64,000 nt of DNA from a virus. The DNA is taken from the IMG/VR virus record IMGVR_UViG_3300013126_000012, positions 95,587 to 159,586 of that record, one strand, 5' to 3'. This document shows, piece after piece, positions 45,122 through 52,394 of this stretch (its first letter is position 1; each line of letters begins with the position of its first letter). The notes beneath the pieces were generated by a model, which was not told the DNA's origin, did no database searches, and saw only the letters and a list, made by a program, of their open reading frames with translations. The position numbers were made by a program, and so were the translations under genes.

Positions 45122-45146
45122 AAAAAAAGGGGGGCTATTGCCCCCC
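45122..45146 (-). terminator. Strong GC-rich intrinsic terminator
   Basis: GGGGGGC/GCCCCCC makes a 7-bp stem with loop AATA (minus strand), followed by TTTTTTT. It sits 21 bp after the stop of the 77-residue gene and ends the early block. Confidence 0.85.
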
Positions 45147-45166
45147 CTTGTTGACCCCTTGGTTCT

Positions 45167-45400
45167 TTATACCGACTCGCGTAATGCTTCGCGTATCTCT
45201 GTGGCAGCTACATTGTCTGGATGACTTAAGTCGGACTTAATGCTTAGGGCTTCCATCAATTGATATATGCCTGCCCACTTACCTCTTAGACGATCGGTTA
45301 ATGTATCTGCTTCGCCATACCATTTCGTAGCCAGCATGTAACTTAAATATGCTTGGGCTTCTCGGTTTTGGATCTCTTGGATCATGTTCTTCTTTGTCAT
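45167..45400 (-). CDS. Hypothetical small protein
   Basis: 77 residues, entirely helical (MIQEIQNREAQAYLSYM, LTDRLRGKWAGIYQLMEAL). It is the last gene of the early block and has an AAAAGAGAGAG-type ribosome binding site and an early-type upstream region. Not recognised. Confidence 0.6.
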   Translation of the reverse strand: MTKKNMIQEIQNREAQAYLSYMLATKWYGEADTLTDRLRGKWAGIYQLMEALSIKSDLSHPDNVAATEIREALRESV

Positions 45401-45532
45401 TGTCTCTCTCTTTTAATTAATAATAATAAAGATAAGAAATACGTTTCAATTATCCTAATCTTTTGGTAACTTTTTTTACAGCAGAAATCCGACGCCTTTC
45501 GACGCCGGATCCTGGTTCGAGATATATACGTT

Positions 45533-46483
45533 CTAAGCCGGGATGATTTGTTCTGCAATCATCATCTTGGGATTTTCAAATCCCATTGCACATATGCGGG
45601 CTGCCTTGATAAAGCTACGGAGGTTAATCTCTACTCCATCAAACTCTTCATCGAGCTCCTTCATCAACTGCAAAGCCTGCTCCTTAGCTGGCATTGGGAT
45701 ACGACGCTCCATTGTTATCATCAATTGACCCATTCTGGTAAACATCTGCTCCGTTGTCAAAGCAACATCACTTACAAAGCTACGTGAGCGAATTGCTTCA
45801 TCCAATTTGCTTTGATCGATGTTGGAGATAAAGATGATGCGCCCGGTAAACTCAAAATGGCGCGGTACCTCACTGCCAAACTCATCCTTGAGCGTCTTTG
45901 TGGAGATGTAACTAATCTTGCGGGTGTCATATGAATCCAAAGCCGCTTTGAGGATATTCACTGCATCATCGTCTTTGAATATGGAGTCGCAATCATCCAA
46001 CACAATAACCTTGTCGCTATTCTCATACAGCGTAATAAACAAACCGGCCGGGGTAGCACGACCCTTGAAGTGAACAAAGTCGGTAGACTCCTTAAGGCCC
46101 AATGACTCCAATGTACTCTTAACCAAATGCGTCTTGCCGGTACCCGCGCCTCCGGTAATAACAAGTGATGGCTGAATGCCACGCCCTACCATTTTAGTCA
46201 GCCGCTCAATGTTTGCAAACATCTCCTCTGGGTCTTGTTGCTCTTTAGCCTGCATAAAGGACATCTTGGCTACTGGTGGTGGAGTCAATGCAACACCCAT
46301 GTCCATTGCAGGTACTCGGGTAACACGGCCCGTTGTGGATACTACTAATACCTCGCGGTTCTTCTCAGCATTCAATAGCTGGATGTGTCGGATGGTGTCT
46401 TTAGGCGCTATGCTACCTGTGGTTGTGTTCTTGGCAAACAACTTGCCTTTAATTCTAACTGGTTCAAAAACATTACTCATCAT
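45533..46483 (-). CDS. AAA+ ATPase
   Basis: 316 residues. An N-terminal beta domain (1-75) is followed by an AAA+ core: Walker A GGAGTGKTH at 111-119, Walker B KVIVLDDCDS at 158-167, a sensor-1-type Asn in FISNID (Asn221) and arginines at 232 and 234 that may form the finger. The family includes phage DNA-transaction and clamp-loader-like ATPases. The target is unknown. A full sigma70-like promoter (46499-46527) precedes it, which suggests early, strong expression. Confidence 0.85.
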   Translation of the reverse strand: MMSNVFEPVRIKGKLFAKNTTTGSIAPKDTIRHIQLLNAEKNREVLVVSTTGRVTRVPAMDMGVALTPPPVAKMSFMQAKEQQDPEEMFANIERLTKMVGRGIQPSLVITGGAGTGKTHLVKSTLESLGLKESTDFVHFKGRATPAGLFITLYENSDKVIVLDDCDSIFKDDDAVNILKAALDSYDTRKISYISTKTLKDEFGSEVPRHFEFTGRIIFISNIDQSKLDEAIRSRSFVSDVALTTEQMFTRMGQLMITMERRIPMPAKEQALQLMKELDEEFDGVEINLRSFIKAARICAMGFENPKMMIAEQIIPA

Positions 46484-46498
46484 ATATCTCTCTTTTTA

Positions 46499-46527
46499 AT
46501 TATACTTAAATTTAAGGAATTAATCAA
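46499..46527 (-). promoter_or_regulatory. Early promoter, sigma70-like
   Basis: The minus strand reads TTGATT, a 17-bp spacer, then TATAAT followed by TAAAAAGAGAGA and the ATG. Upstream (to about 46555) is a conserved GTTTGCGAAACGGTTGGATCGCA region. The same core recurs at 47627, 48769 and 49966. Confidence 0.75.
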
Positions 46528-46556
46528 TGCGATCCAACCGTTTCGCAAACTTTTTT

Positions 46557-46838
46557 TTAAAATTTTATGTTATAAGGAAAATATGTTTTTGGTCCGCCGG
46601 CTATCTTCTTTTGATCTACGATGGCAAAACCAGATACAGAAGCACATACACTTACAGGAACATCTACGGCCTCCGCAATTGCGGAAATTTGATCAAACAT
46701 CTCCTCCGGCCAATTGAAACCACACTCAACTGAAATAGTAGTGGCTGCTCCGTATTTGCCGGTTATGCTGAATAATTTAACATTGCACGGAACTTTTGCT
46801 TGCTCCAAGCCTTGAACTAACTTTTGAAAATCTGTCAT
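46557..46838 (-). CDS. Hypothetical protein
   Basis: 93 residues with beta-alpha-beta layout (TTISVECGFNWPEEMFDQI). Preceded by a degenerate early promoter and an AGAGAGAT ribosome binding site. Not recognised. Confidence 0.6.
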   Translation of the reverse strand: MTDFQKLVQGLEQAKVPCNVKLFSITGKYGAATTISVECGFNWPEEMFDQISAIAEAVDVPVSVCASVSGFAIVDQKKIAGGPKTYFPYNIKF

Positions 46839-46919
46839 ATATCTCTCTTTTTAATTTATATAAAGATAAGGAATATATCGATAGGATCCTAATCTTTTGC
46901 AAACTTTTTTTGGATTTTT

Positions 46920-47147
46920 TTACTTGCTATAAACTTCCTCATAGAAGCTTCGAAGCATCTTGCCATGCTCGGTACGCACATAGTCTCTGCGCAATTTAAA
47001 TAGATACTGTAAGCACCTGTTATAGGTCCAAAACTTCTCTACCGATTTGTTGGTGTTGGTGTTATAGAATGCCGTTGGGTTCTCACCATATTCTGCTTGG
47101 AGTGCTTGAACAATCTCCAACTTGCTATTAAATACTTCTTGTAACAT
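46920..47147 (-). CDS. Hypothetical small protein
   Basis: 75 residues from the ATG at 47147, chosen over a longer frame because AAAAAGAGAG lies just upstream, as for the neighbours. All helical with basic and aromatic residues (FWTYNRCLQYLFKLRRDYV). It could bind nucleic acid. Not recognised. Confidence 0.6.
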   Translation of the reverse strand: MLQEVFNSKLEIVQALQAEYGENPTAFYNTNTNKSVEKFWTYNRCLQYLFKLRRDYVRTEHGKMLRSFYEEVYSK

Positions 47148-47211
47148 ATGCTCTCTTTTTACGTCCTTAAGGGCCGACATTTCTGCCGACCCTGGACTGA
47201 GAGATATATCT

Positions 47212-47586
47212 TTATTGATCCTCGGAGCTGTCATCGCTCGCATCCTCATCTGCCGTCTCCTCAAATATGTTTTCCAATTCCTCGCGTATGTTATTAACTA
47301 TACTATCCGTGTCGATACGCACATCCACTAATTCAATAGTGTTGTTGTAATTCAATTCAAACTCTGCATCGTCAAAATCAACTATGTCCCGGGTGCGCAA
47401 ATTGCCAATGGCATTTTCGACAATGTCCATTACCTTGTCAAACGACTCCTCATTTAATAGGAACGTCTTGCTTTCGACTTGCTCTGCCTCCAACTGCTGG
47501 ATAAGGGCAATTACTTTGTCGATGTCAACTTGTGAAGATAACGTCTTTGCTGCTTCCAATTGTGCTACTAATTCTACTTTTTTCAT
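47212..47586 (-). CDS. Hypothetical acidic protein
   Basis: 124 residues from the ATG at 47586 (AAAAGAGAG upstream). The N-terminal helices (MKKVELVAQLEAAKTL) lead to an acidic tail (ETADEDASDDSSEDQ). Acidic tails of this kind are found in DNA mimics and host-factor binders, but nothing specific is recognised. It follows a canonical early promoter. Confidence 0.6.
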   Translation of the reverse strand: MKKVELVAQLEAAKTLSSQVDIDKVIALIQQLEAEQVESKTFLLNEESFDKVMDIVENAIGNLRTRDIVDFDDAEFELNYNNTIELVDVRIDTDSIVNNIREELENIFEETADEDASDDSSEDQ

Positions 47587-47626
47587 CTCTCTTTTTTTTT
47601 GGTTTTGTGGGACTATTCCCTTTTTA

Positions 47627-47655
47627 ATTATACTTAAATTTAAGAAATTAATCAA
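47627..47655 (-). promoter_or_regulatory. Early promoter, sigma70-like
   Basis: TTGATT-17-TATAAT on the minus strand, with the same TTGGATCGCA upstream block (partly changed). About 40 bp separate it from the ATG at 47586. Confidence 0.7.
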
Positions 47656-47697
47656 TGCGATCCAAATCTTTTTGCAACTTTTTTGCAAAAAAGTTAT

Positions 47698-47907
47698 TCA
47701 CAATTGCATTTCAAGAAATTCTAGTATTGCATCATATAAGCCTGGATCATCACTTAAATCATTGCCATCTTCATCTCGAAATACCGTATCAATCACTTTG
47801 CCACTCTCATTCAGATAATCAATTACGTATACTGTATTACCTGCTGTCAATTCAATTTCGAAGGTTTCGGTAATTACGGCGCTAGTTGTTTTGCTAATCA
47901 ATTTCAT
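47698..47907 (-). CDS. Hypothetical small protein
   Basis: 69 residues, beta-rich (EIELTAGNTVYVIDYLNE), then an acidic stretch and a helix. Preceded by a TATAAT element (47923-47928) in the early-promoter context, but the -35 is less conserved. Not recognised. Confidence 0.6.
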   Translation of the reverse strand: MKLISKTTSAVITETFEIELTAGNTVYVIDYLNESGKVIDTVFRDEDGNDLSDDPGLYDAILEFLEMQL

Positions 47908-47990
47908 TTTTTTCTCTTTTTAATTATACTTAAAGATAAGTAAAAAAAGAATGCGATCCAACCGAATCGCAAACTTTTTTCAAACTTTTT

Positions 47991-48146
47991 TTAATCAATT
48001 TTATTCAGGGTATCTATAATGGTATCGCATAACGTGGCTACTAAATTATTGTAATCTGCGCCTTCCAATGCTTCATCAATTCCGAATCCTTCTAAGATAC
48101 ATAATACGTTTTCCTGTAACTGTTCTTTTGCTTCTGTTTTAGTCAT
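47991..48146 (-). CDS. Hypothetical small protein
   Basis: 51 residues (MTKTEAKEQLQENVLCILEG start), helical, with an AAAAGAGAGATAT ribosome binding site like that of its neighbours. The ATG at 48146 is supported by that site. Not recognised. Confidence 0.6.
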   Translation of the reverse strand: MTKTEAKEQLQENVLCILEGFGIDEALEGADYNNLVATLCDTIIDTLNKID

Positions 48147-48159
48147 ATCTCTCTTTTTT

Positions 48160-48249
48160 TTATTTACTACTTTTTTTGCTGCGGCTAATTAACATCATAA
48201 TTAGCACCACGTTGAGCAACAAGCTCATATATACTATGTCGCCTATCAT
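48160..48249 (-). CDS. Tiny membrane protein
   Basis: 29 residues: one hydrophobic helix (VYMSLLLNVVLIMMLI), then SRSKKSSK, a basic tail consistent with N-out/C-in or a dual topology. Its ATG overlaps the stop of the 49-residue gene (ATGA), which supports translation. Confidence 0.5.
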   Translation of the reverse strand: MIGDIVYMSLLLNVVLIMMLISRSKKSSK

Positions 48250-48395
48250 ACTCCGATATATACGGCCCCGGCGGTACCGGATGCTAACTTGTAAATAATA
48301 AAGGCAATACCAAATGCCAATAACCCGGTGCATGCTACTGCTAATGCCTTAAGGGTAACTTCTACTACGTTCTCGATGCTAAACACTTTTTTCAT
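48246..48395 (-). CDS. Small membrane protein
   Basis: 49 residues with a charged start (MKKVFSIENVVEV) and one or two hydrophobic segments (LAVACTGLLAFGIAFIIYKL). It precedes the 29-residue protein with an ATGA overlap. The promoter region carries the GGGTTACCC inverted repeat also found before the sigma gene. A holin-like or host-membrane role is possible. Confidence 0.6.
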   Translation of the reverse strand: MKKVFSIENVVEVTLKALAVACTGLLAFGIAFIIYKLASGTAGAVYIGV

Positions 48396-48435
48396 TTTTC
48401 TCTCTTTTTAATTTATATATAAAACCAAATTTCTA

Positions 48436-48450
48436 CAAAGGGTTACCCTT
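48436..48450. promoter_or_regulatory. Inverted repeat, operator-like (copy 1)
   Basis: AAAGGGT-T-ACCCTTT, 7-bp arms around one base, about 41 bp before the ATG at 48395. It is identical to the copy before the sigma factor gene (49717-49731) and has the same flanking CCAAATTTC sequence. Confidence 0.55.
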
Positions 48451-48480
48451 TTTTTCAAACTTTTTTTAACTTTTTTTTTT

Positions 48481-48753
48481 CTAATTGCCTAAGCCATCAA
48501 ACGTGTTGACGATGTGGTCTACTGCAGATCCGCCTTGCTTGGCAGCGTTCTTCTGAGCCGCTACATCTGATATCGCCCGGGCAAAGTCTACGAGGTCGCC
48601 TTTTGCTTTTGCAACAAGCAACATTTCCATTATCATGCCCAACAACACAAAATCTTCATCGCCGGTTAGCATTGCTAATACCTGAGCATTGTTTTGAGCA
48701 TCTGTTACGTTCTGGATTAAGTCCCTAGCTAACTGTTCTTGCATTTTGTTCAT
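48481..48753 (-). CDS. Hypothetical protein
   Basis: 90 residues, helical throughout (MQEQLARDLIQNVTDAQNN, then LLGMIMEMLLVAKAKGDLV). Preceded by a perfect early promoter (48769-48797). Not recognised. Confidence 0.6.
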   Translation of the reverse strand: MNKMQEQLARDLIQNVTDAQNNAQVLAMLTGDEDFVLLGMIMEMLLVAKAKGDLVDFARAISDVAAQKNAAKQGGSAVDHIVNTFDGLGN

Positions 48754-48768
48754 CTCTCTTATTTTTTA

Positions 48769-48797
48769 ATTATACTTAAATTTAAGGAATTAATCAA
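48769..48797 (-). promoter_or_regulatory. Early promoter, sigma70-like
   Basis: TTGATT-17-TATAAT on the minus strand. The block 48769-48820 is nearly identical to that at 46499-46550. Confidence 0.75.
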
Positions 48798-48836
48798 TGC
48801 GATCCAACCGTTTCGCAAACTTTTTTCAAACTTTTT

Positions 48837-48938
48837 TTAAAGCATGCAACTAATGATATATAGAATCAACAAGGGCATGATAATGTACATGGCTACGCGG
48901 CCGAAGAGATCGTTAAGATCTGGATCATTCTGTTTCAT
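48837..48938 (-). CDS. Tiny membrane protein
   Basis: 33 residues: MKQNDPDLNDLFGRVAMYI, then a hydrophobic helix to the C-terminus. It starts 3 bp after the sigma factor stop and is probably translated from the same mRNA. Not recognised. Confidence 0.5.
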   Translation of the reverse strand: MKQNDPDLNDLFGRVAMYIIMPLLILYIISCML

Positions 48939-48941
48939 ATG

Positions 48942-49679
48942 TTATAGGTATTGCTCAAGTAACTTAATTCCTGGAAGTGCTGCCAATGCCTCCTCAGCTT
49001 GACGAACCAATTGTCGTGCACGCTCATTTGTGATACCCATCTCCTCACCAATCTGCTCCATGCTTTGTGCATACTCAACACCTAAGCCATAATTGCGTCG
49101 CAATGCCTCTTCTTGCTTAGGCTTTAATTGTGCCAATGCTCTATCAATGTCAAACTTCAGGTCCGCGCGGTCTCTGCTGCTGCGCACCTCATCGGCTGCC
49201 AAGAATCGATCCGCATATGTCTCTTTGTTGTCATCATCGCCTACTGGAGTGGAAATGCTCTTTGTGGAATACTCCTCAGTAGCCGTACGGTGTGATGGGA
49301 TTCTTACTGTGCGGGATAAATCATTGAGGGCTTTCTGCAACTCGGCACGGATATACCATACTGCAAACGTTATGAATTTAACATTCTTGCTGGTGTCAAA
49401 ACGATCCACAGCCTCAAACAATCCAATGTTGGCAAATGCTATGAGGTCCTCCATCTCCAAGCCCATGCCCTGGTACTGTCGTGCCACTTGCACTGCAAAC
49501 CTCAGGTTGCTTTCTATTATGGTGTTGCGTGCCTTAAGGGAGCCTGCCTGTGCATCAAGGATTAACTGCGTCTCTGCCTCCCGGCTTATGACCTGAGCCT
49601 TCTTTATCTCGGCTACGTAACGCTTTGTGGATTCGGCGCCTACTATTGCACCATTTGTAACATTGATTCTTCTTTTCAT
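48942..49679 (-). CDS. Sigma70-family factor (RpoD-like, full region 2-4)
   Basis: A 245-residue protein. Region 2: NLRFAVQVARQYQGMGLEME, then DLIAFANIGLFEAVDRFD and KFITFAVWYIRAELQKAL (about 58-117), with all core-binding and -10 recognition landmarks of primary sigmas. Region 3 covers 120-180, with RIPSH. Region 4 (about 180-240) has the helix-turn-helix EQIGEEMGITNERARQLVRQAE that reads -35 elements. It lacks region 1.1, like the short primary sigma of Bacteroidota. It could direct the host polymerase to phage promoters, or the TTGATT/TATAAT set. Confidence 0.9.
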   Translation of the reverse strand: MKRRINVTNGAIVGAESTKRYVAEIKKAQVISREAETQLILDAQAGSLKARNTIIESNLRFAVQVARQYQGMGLEMEDLIAFANIGLFEAVDRFDTSKNVKFITFAVWYIRAELQKALNDLSRTVRIPSHRTATEEYSTKSISTPVGDDDNKETYADRFLAADEVRSSRDRADLKFDIDRALAQLKPKQEEALRRNYGLGVEYAQSMEQIGEEMGITNERARQLVRQAEEALAALPGIKLLEQYL

Positions 49680-49716
49680 AACTCTTATTTCTTTTTATAT
49701 ATAACCAAATTTCTGC

Positions 49717-49731
49717 AAAGGGTTACCCTTT
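49717..49731. promoter_or_regulatory. Inverted repeat, operator-like (copy 2)
   Basis: AAAGGGT-T-ACCCTTT about 38 bp before the sigma factor ATG, followed in coding sense by TTTGCAGAAATTTGG and TATATA. It is identical to the copy at 48436-48450, so one regulator could control the sigma factor and the membrane-protein pair. Confidence 0.55.
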
Positions 49732-49764
49732 TTTTCAAACTTTTTTGAAACTTTTTTAGCCCGC

Positions 49765-49950
49765 TTATTTGATAAAGCGGGGTTTCTGTAATGCTGCTCG
49801 AGCTTCTCGGTATATGCGGTTGCGTTCTGCTTGTGCCATTGCTTGCTTCACTGCCGCATTCAATTGTTGTGGACGTTTTGCATCTGCCAACATGCGGGCT
49901 GCTACTGCGTCTTGCTTGAAAAATCCTGAATTCTTTTTGCCTACTGCCAT
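49765..49950 (-). CDS. Small basic protein
   Basis: 61 residues, basic and alanine-rich (FKQDAVAARMLADAKRPQQL, then AEAERNRIYREARAAL-like sequence). It resembles a nucleic-acid-binding helix-rich peptide. Preceded by a canonical early promoter (49966-49994). Not recognised. Confidence 0.6.
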   Translation of the reverse strand: MAVGKKNSGFFKQDAVAARMLADAKRPQQLNAAVKQAMAQAERNRIYREARAALQKPRFIK

Positions 49951-49965
49951 CTCTCTTATTTTTTA

Positions 49966-49994
49966 ATTATACTTAAATTTAAGAAAAAAATCAA
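49966..49994 (-). promoter_or_regulatory. Early promoter, sigma70-like
   Basis: TTGATT-17-TATAAT on the minus strand with GGATCGCA just upstream. Confidence 0.7.
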
Positions 49995-50027
49995 TGCGAT
50001 CCTAATCTTTTTGAAACTTTTTTTAAA

Positions 50028-50219
50028 TTATTTTTCCGGAATATCTTCCGTGTCATATAGCTCATAATCGCCATCACCATCACTGTCAGTACACGCGTTG
50101 ATGAATCCTTTACCTGATTGCACCATTGCTAATGCTTCTTCTTCTGTCTCTGCTTCTACTTCGAAGTATTGGAAGATTGTTGCTGGAATTTTTTGTTCAA
50201 ACTTAAATAACTTTTTCAT
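50028..50219 (-). CDS. Hypothetical small acidic protein
   Basis: 63 residues: strands and a helix (PATIFQYFEVEAETEEEALAM) leading to an acidic stretch (DSDGDGDYELYDTED). This layout resembles small phage anti-host proteins of beta-alpha-beta type; the identity is unknown. Confidence 0.6.
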   Translation of the reverse strand: MKKLFKFEQKIPATIFQYFEVEAETEEEALAMVQSGKGFINACTDSDGDGDYELYDTEDIPEK

Positions 50220-50224
50220 TGCTC

Positions 50225-50404
50225 TTATTTTGTAAATGTGATTTGATAATCCAAATCAAATGATGTTTTAACTTTAACTTTATAACCTTTAAACGTACCT
50301 ATTCCATAAACATAATCGATGAAACTCATTCTATCATCTGGATGTGCTTTGGATTGATATGTATTATACTCTTCTCTTAATTGCTTTTCTAATTCTTTTT
50401 TCAT
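50225..50404 (-). CDS. Hypothetical small protein, paralogue of 51032-51211
   Basis: 59 residues. It shares with the gene at 51032-51211 the start (KxLEKQLRxEYxxYQ), the middle RMSFIDYVY and the end ITFTK. Both have 59 residues, so this is a recent tandem duplication with drift. Function unknown. Confidence 0.65.
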   Translation of the reverse strand: MKKELEKQLREEYNTYQSKAHPDDRMSFIDYVYGIGTFKGYKVKVKTSFDLDYQITFTK

Positions 50405-50427
50405 ACTTGAAATATACGAAAAGGGTA

Positions 50428-50811
50428 TTAAATACCCTCTTCCTCTAATTCTTCTACTAAAATATCTACTCTGTAACTTCCTAATTTATTTACTAACCAA
50501 ATACCTCCTATAGTTAAACAATAAACATACTCTACTCCACTTTCAAATCCGTAATCAAACAAATCTTCTACATTTGGAAACGTTGTAAAATTCAAATCTT
50601 CATTTCGATCACGATGATATGCTATTGTACTTTCAGTTGATTCATTTAACACTGAAATATCACCTAGTTCCATTAGTTTTTCTGTTTTTTCTCTATCGTA
50701 GTGTTCAAATAATGTTTTTCCTACTCCTGATAAGTAACCATCAAAATGACAATATATTGATGTTACTGTTCCGTTTTCATTTTCAATTGCTATTCTACTT
50801 CTTGTTGCCAT
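50428..50811 (-). CDS. Conserved phage protein, unknown function
   Basis: 127 residues. The start MATRSRIAIENENGTVTSIY, then CHFDGYLSGVGKTLFEHY, fits a family often seen in phages of diverse hosts (MxTRSxIxxxxxDGxxxSxYCHWDGY). No function is established for it. It is probably an early host-takeover gene. Confidence 0.7.
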   Translation of the reverse strand: MATRSRIAIENENGTVTSIYCHFDGYLSGVGKTLFEHYDREKTEKLMELGDISVLNESTESTIAYHRDRNEDLNFTTFPNVEDLFDYGFESGVEYVYCLTIGGIWLVNKLGSYRVDILVEELEEEGI

Positions 50812-50874
50812 AACCTTAATTTTTTAATTTATACCTGAATATATGAATGAGATTTTAGTTATTTTAATCCTGAT

Positions 50875-51024
50875 CTAATCTCTATCAAATTCTTTTCTAA
50901 TCAATTCTCTACCTTTTTGGTATTGTCTATCAGTAATATTTCCAAATATTCTAAATGTTTCTAACATATCCATAGCCATCTTTTTGGTAGGAGCTGTTTC
51001 AATCATTTCTTTTATTTTTTTCAT
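50875..51024 (-). CDS. Hypothetical small protein
   Basis: 49 residues, helical and basic (MKKIKEMIETAPTKKMAM, DRQYQKGRELIRKEF). It lies between the conserved 127-residue gene and the second 59-residue paralogue. Not recognised. Confidence 0.55.
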   Translation of the reverse strand: MKKIKEMIETAPTKKMAMDMLETFRIFGNITDRQYQKGRELIRKEFDRD

Positions 51025-51031
51025 AACCTAT

Positions 51032-51211
51032 TTATTTTGTAAATGTAATTTTATATTCAAAGTCCCAAGACTCTTTTACCTCAACTCGGTGACCCTGGAA
51101 TCGACCCAAGCTATAAACATAATCAATAAAGCTCATTCGGTCCTCCGGATGCGCTGCGGATTGGTATTTGTCGTACTCCGCCCTTAACTGTTTTTCTAAT
51201 TTTTTATTCAT
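51032..51211 (-). CDS. Hypothetical small protein, paralogue of 50225-50404
   Basis: 59 residues from the ATG at 51211 (AAAGAGAG upstream). It is clearly a duplicate of the gene at 50225-50404 in length and sequence. The DNA differs strongly in codon choice, so the duplication is not very recent or selection is at the protein level. Confidence 0.65.
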   Translation of the reverse strand: MNKKLEKQLRAEYDKYQSAAHPEDRMSFIDYVYSLGRFQGHRVEVKESWDFEYKITFTK

Positions 51212-51265
51212 CTCTCTTTTTAATTTATTTAAAGATAAGTAAAAATCCAATGCGATCCAAGCATT

Positions 51266-51670
51266 TTAGGAAAAAAGTTTGGAAAAAGTTTTGGCTGTCT
51301 TAAGAGGACCTTTAAAGTCATTTTCGCGTCCCCATATCTCGGCTAAGCCACTATGTCCACACTTAGGAATTACCGTATACATTACATTGCCTGTCTCGAT
51401 ATTGCATATACGAAAATCATCATACAATGGGCCATTCATCGGACAATTATTCTTAAAGAACACATAGTGCGTCAATAAATCAATTTGCGGGTTATGCCGG
51501 AGGAATGTCTTTACCTGCTTCATCAGCTTCCAGGATTTGTTTCGTAAACTGGAATCTTTGCAGAACCAATCATAAAAGTTATAACATGCATCGTTCTGTC
51601 CCTGTGAGTCAATAATTAAGCCGTTGGCTTGTGCATTCAATTGATCTGCTAAATTTGCTGTCTTTGTCAT
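51266..51670 (-). CDS. Hypothetical protein
   Basis: 134 residues. A helical N-terminus (1-60) is followed by strands with several Cys/His (Cys29, Cys37, NNCPMNGP, KCGHSG), which may bind metal. Preceded by an early-type promoter (51685-51713). Not recognised. Confidence 0.6.
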   Translation of the reverse strand: MTKTANLADQLNAQANGLIIDSQGQNDACYNFYDWFCKDSSLRNKSWKLMKQVKTFLRHNPQIDLLTHYVFFKNNCPMNGPLYDDFRICNIETGNVMYTVIPKCGHSGLAEIWGRENDFKGPLKTAKTFSKLFS

Positions 51671-51684
51671 ATATCTCTCTTTTT

Positions 51685-51713
51685 AATTTATATAAAGATA
51701 AGGAATAAATCAA
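51685..51713 (-). promoter_or_regulatory. Early promoter, variant
   Basis: TTGATT, 17-bp spacer, then TAAATT on the minus strand. It is the same frame and flanks as the canonical copies, but the -10 is weaker. Confidence 0.55.
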
Positions 51714-51751
51714 TGCGATCCAAATCTTTTGCAAGAAAAGTTACAGAAAAG

Positions 51752-51776
51752 TTTGCTGGCTCTAAAAGCCAACAAA
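51752..51776 (-). terminator. Intrinsic terminator
   Basis: TTTGTTGGCT and AGCCAGCAAA pair (one G-U) with a 5-nt loop. It follows the 99-residue gene and precedes the next early promoter. Confidence 0.6.
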
Positions 51777-51824
51777 CCCTACTTTGAGTGGTAACTCTAA
51801 TTCTTCTGCTATATCCTTTAAGCG

Positions 51825-52124
51825 CTAATAAGGAGCATATTCTATTTCTTCTTCAACGCGTCTGGCAACATCTGCTACGCTAAATCCATGGCCGAATCCA
51901 TAACACAATACAGCCTTTTGAATTTTAATCATCTCCGGCAATGCATAATCCAACCATTCCGAATCAGATCCAAACATTTCTACATCCATATCGCATGCAG
52001 CGGTCCACATTTCAAACACTTTTACTTTAACGGCTTCGGCAACCTGATCATTGTGGTCATACATTGCCTTGCTCCAAGGCTTAACAATCTCAATTCCGTA
52101 CTGGACTTTTTTTGCTTTTTTCAT
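51825..52124 (-). CDS. Hypothetical protein
   Basis: 99 residues, helical (YDHNDQVAEAVKVKVFEMW, ALPEMIKIQKAVLCYGF). Early-type promoter with TTGATC upstream. Not recognised. Confidence 0.6.
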   Translation of the reverse strand: MKKAKKVQYGIEIVKPWSKAMYDHNDQVAEAVKVKVFEMWTAACDMDVEMFGSDSEWLDYALPEMIKIQKAVLCYGFGHGFSVADVARRVEEEIEYAPY

Positions 52125-52205
52125 TTTTCTCTCTTTTTAATTTATATAAAGATAAGTAAAAGATCAATGCGATCCAAATCTTTTAGCAACTTTTTTTACT
52201 TTTTT

Positions 52206-52394
52206 TTAAACTTTTTTTATCAAAGCCGTTATTTGAAAATTACCGCGAGGCAAATCCAACCGATGCATTAACCCGGCAATTGCACGATTCTCCGTTGTGA
52301 CATTGTCTACATTTGGTTGATATGGGAATTGGTGCGTTGCATTGTTTTGTACATCCAACACTATAAACCCGGCATACATTTTGTTAATCTTCAT
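52206..52394 (-). CDS. Hypothetical small protein
   Basis: 62 residues in a beta-strand, helix, strand pattern (MYAGFIVLDVQNNATHQF). It is preceded by an early-type promoter (TTGGAT and TATAA). Not recognised. Confidence 0.55.
   Translation of the reverse strand: MKINKMYAGFIVLDVQNNATHQFPYQPNVDNVTTENRAIAGLMHRLDLPRGNFQITALIKKV

Noticed and set aside
45001-45166. tRNA or rRNA fragments in GC-rich stretches
   Set aside because: No cloverleaf or T-loop pattern could be drawn at 45.0-45.2 or 52.5-52.7 kb; no tRNA gene was seen elsewhere.
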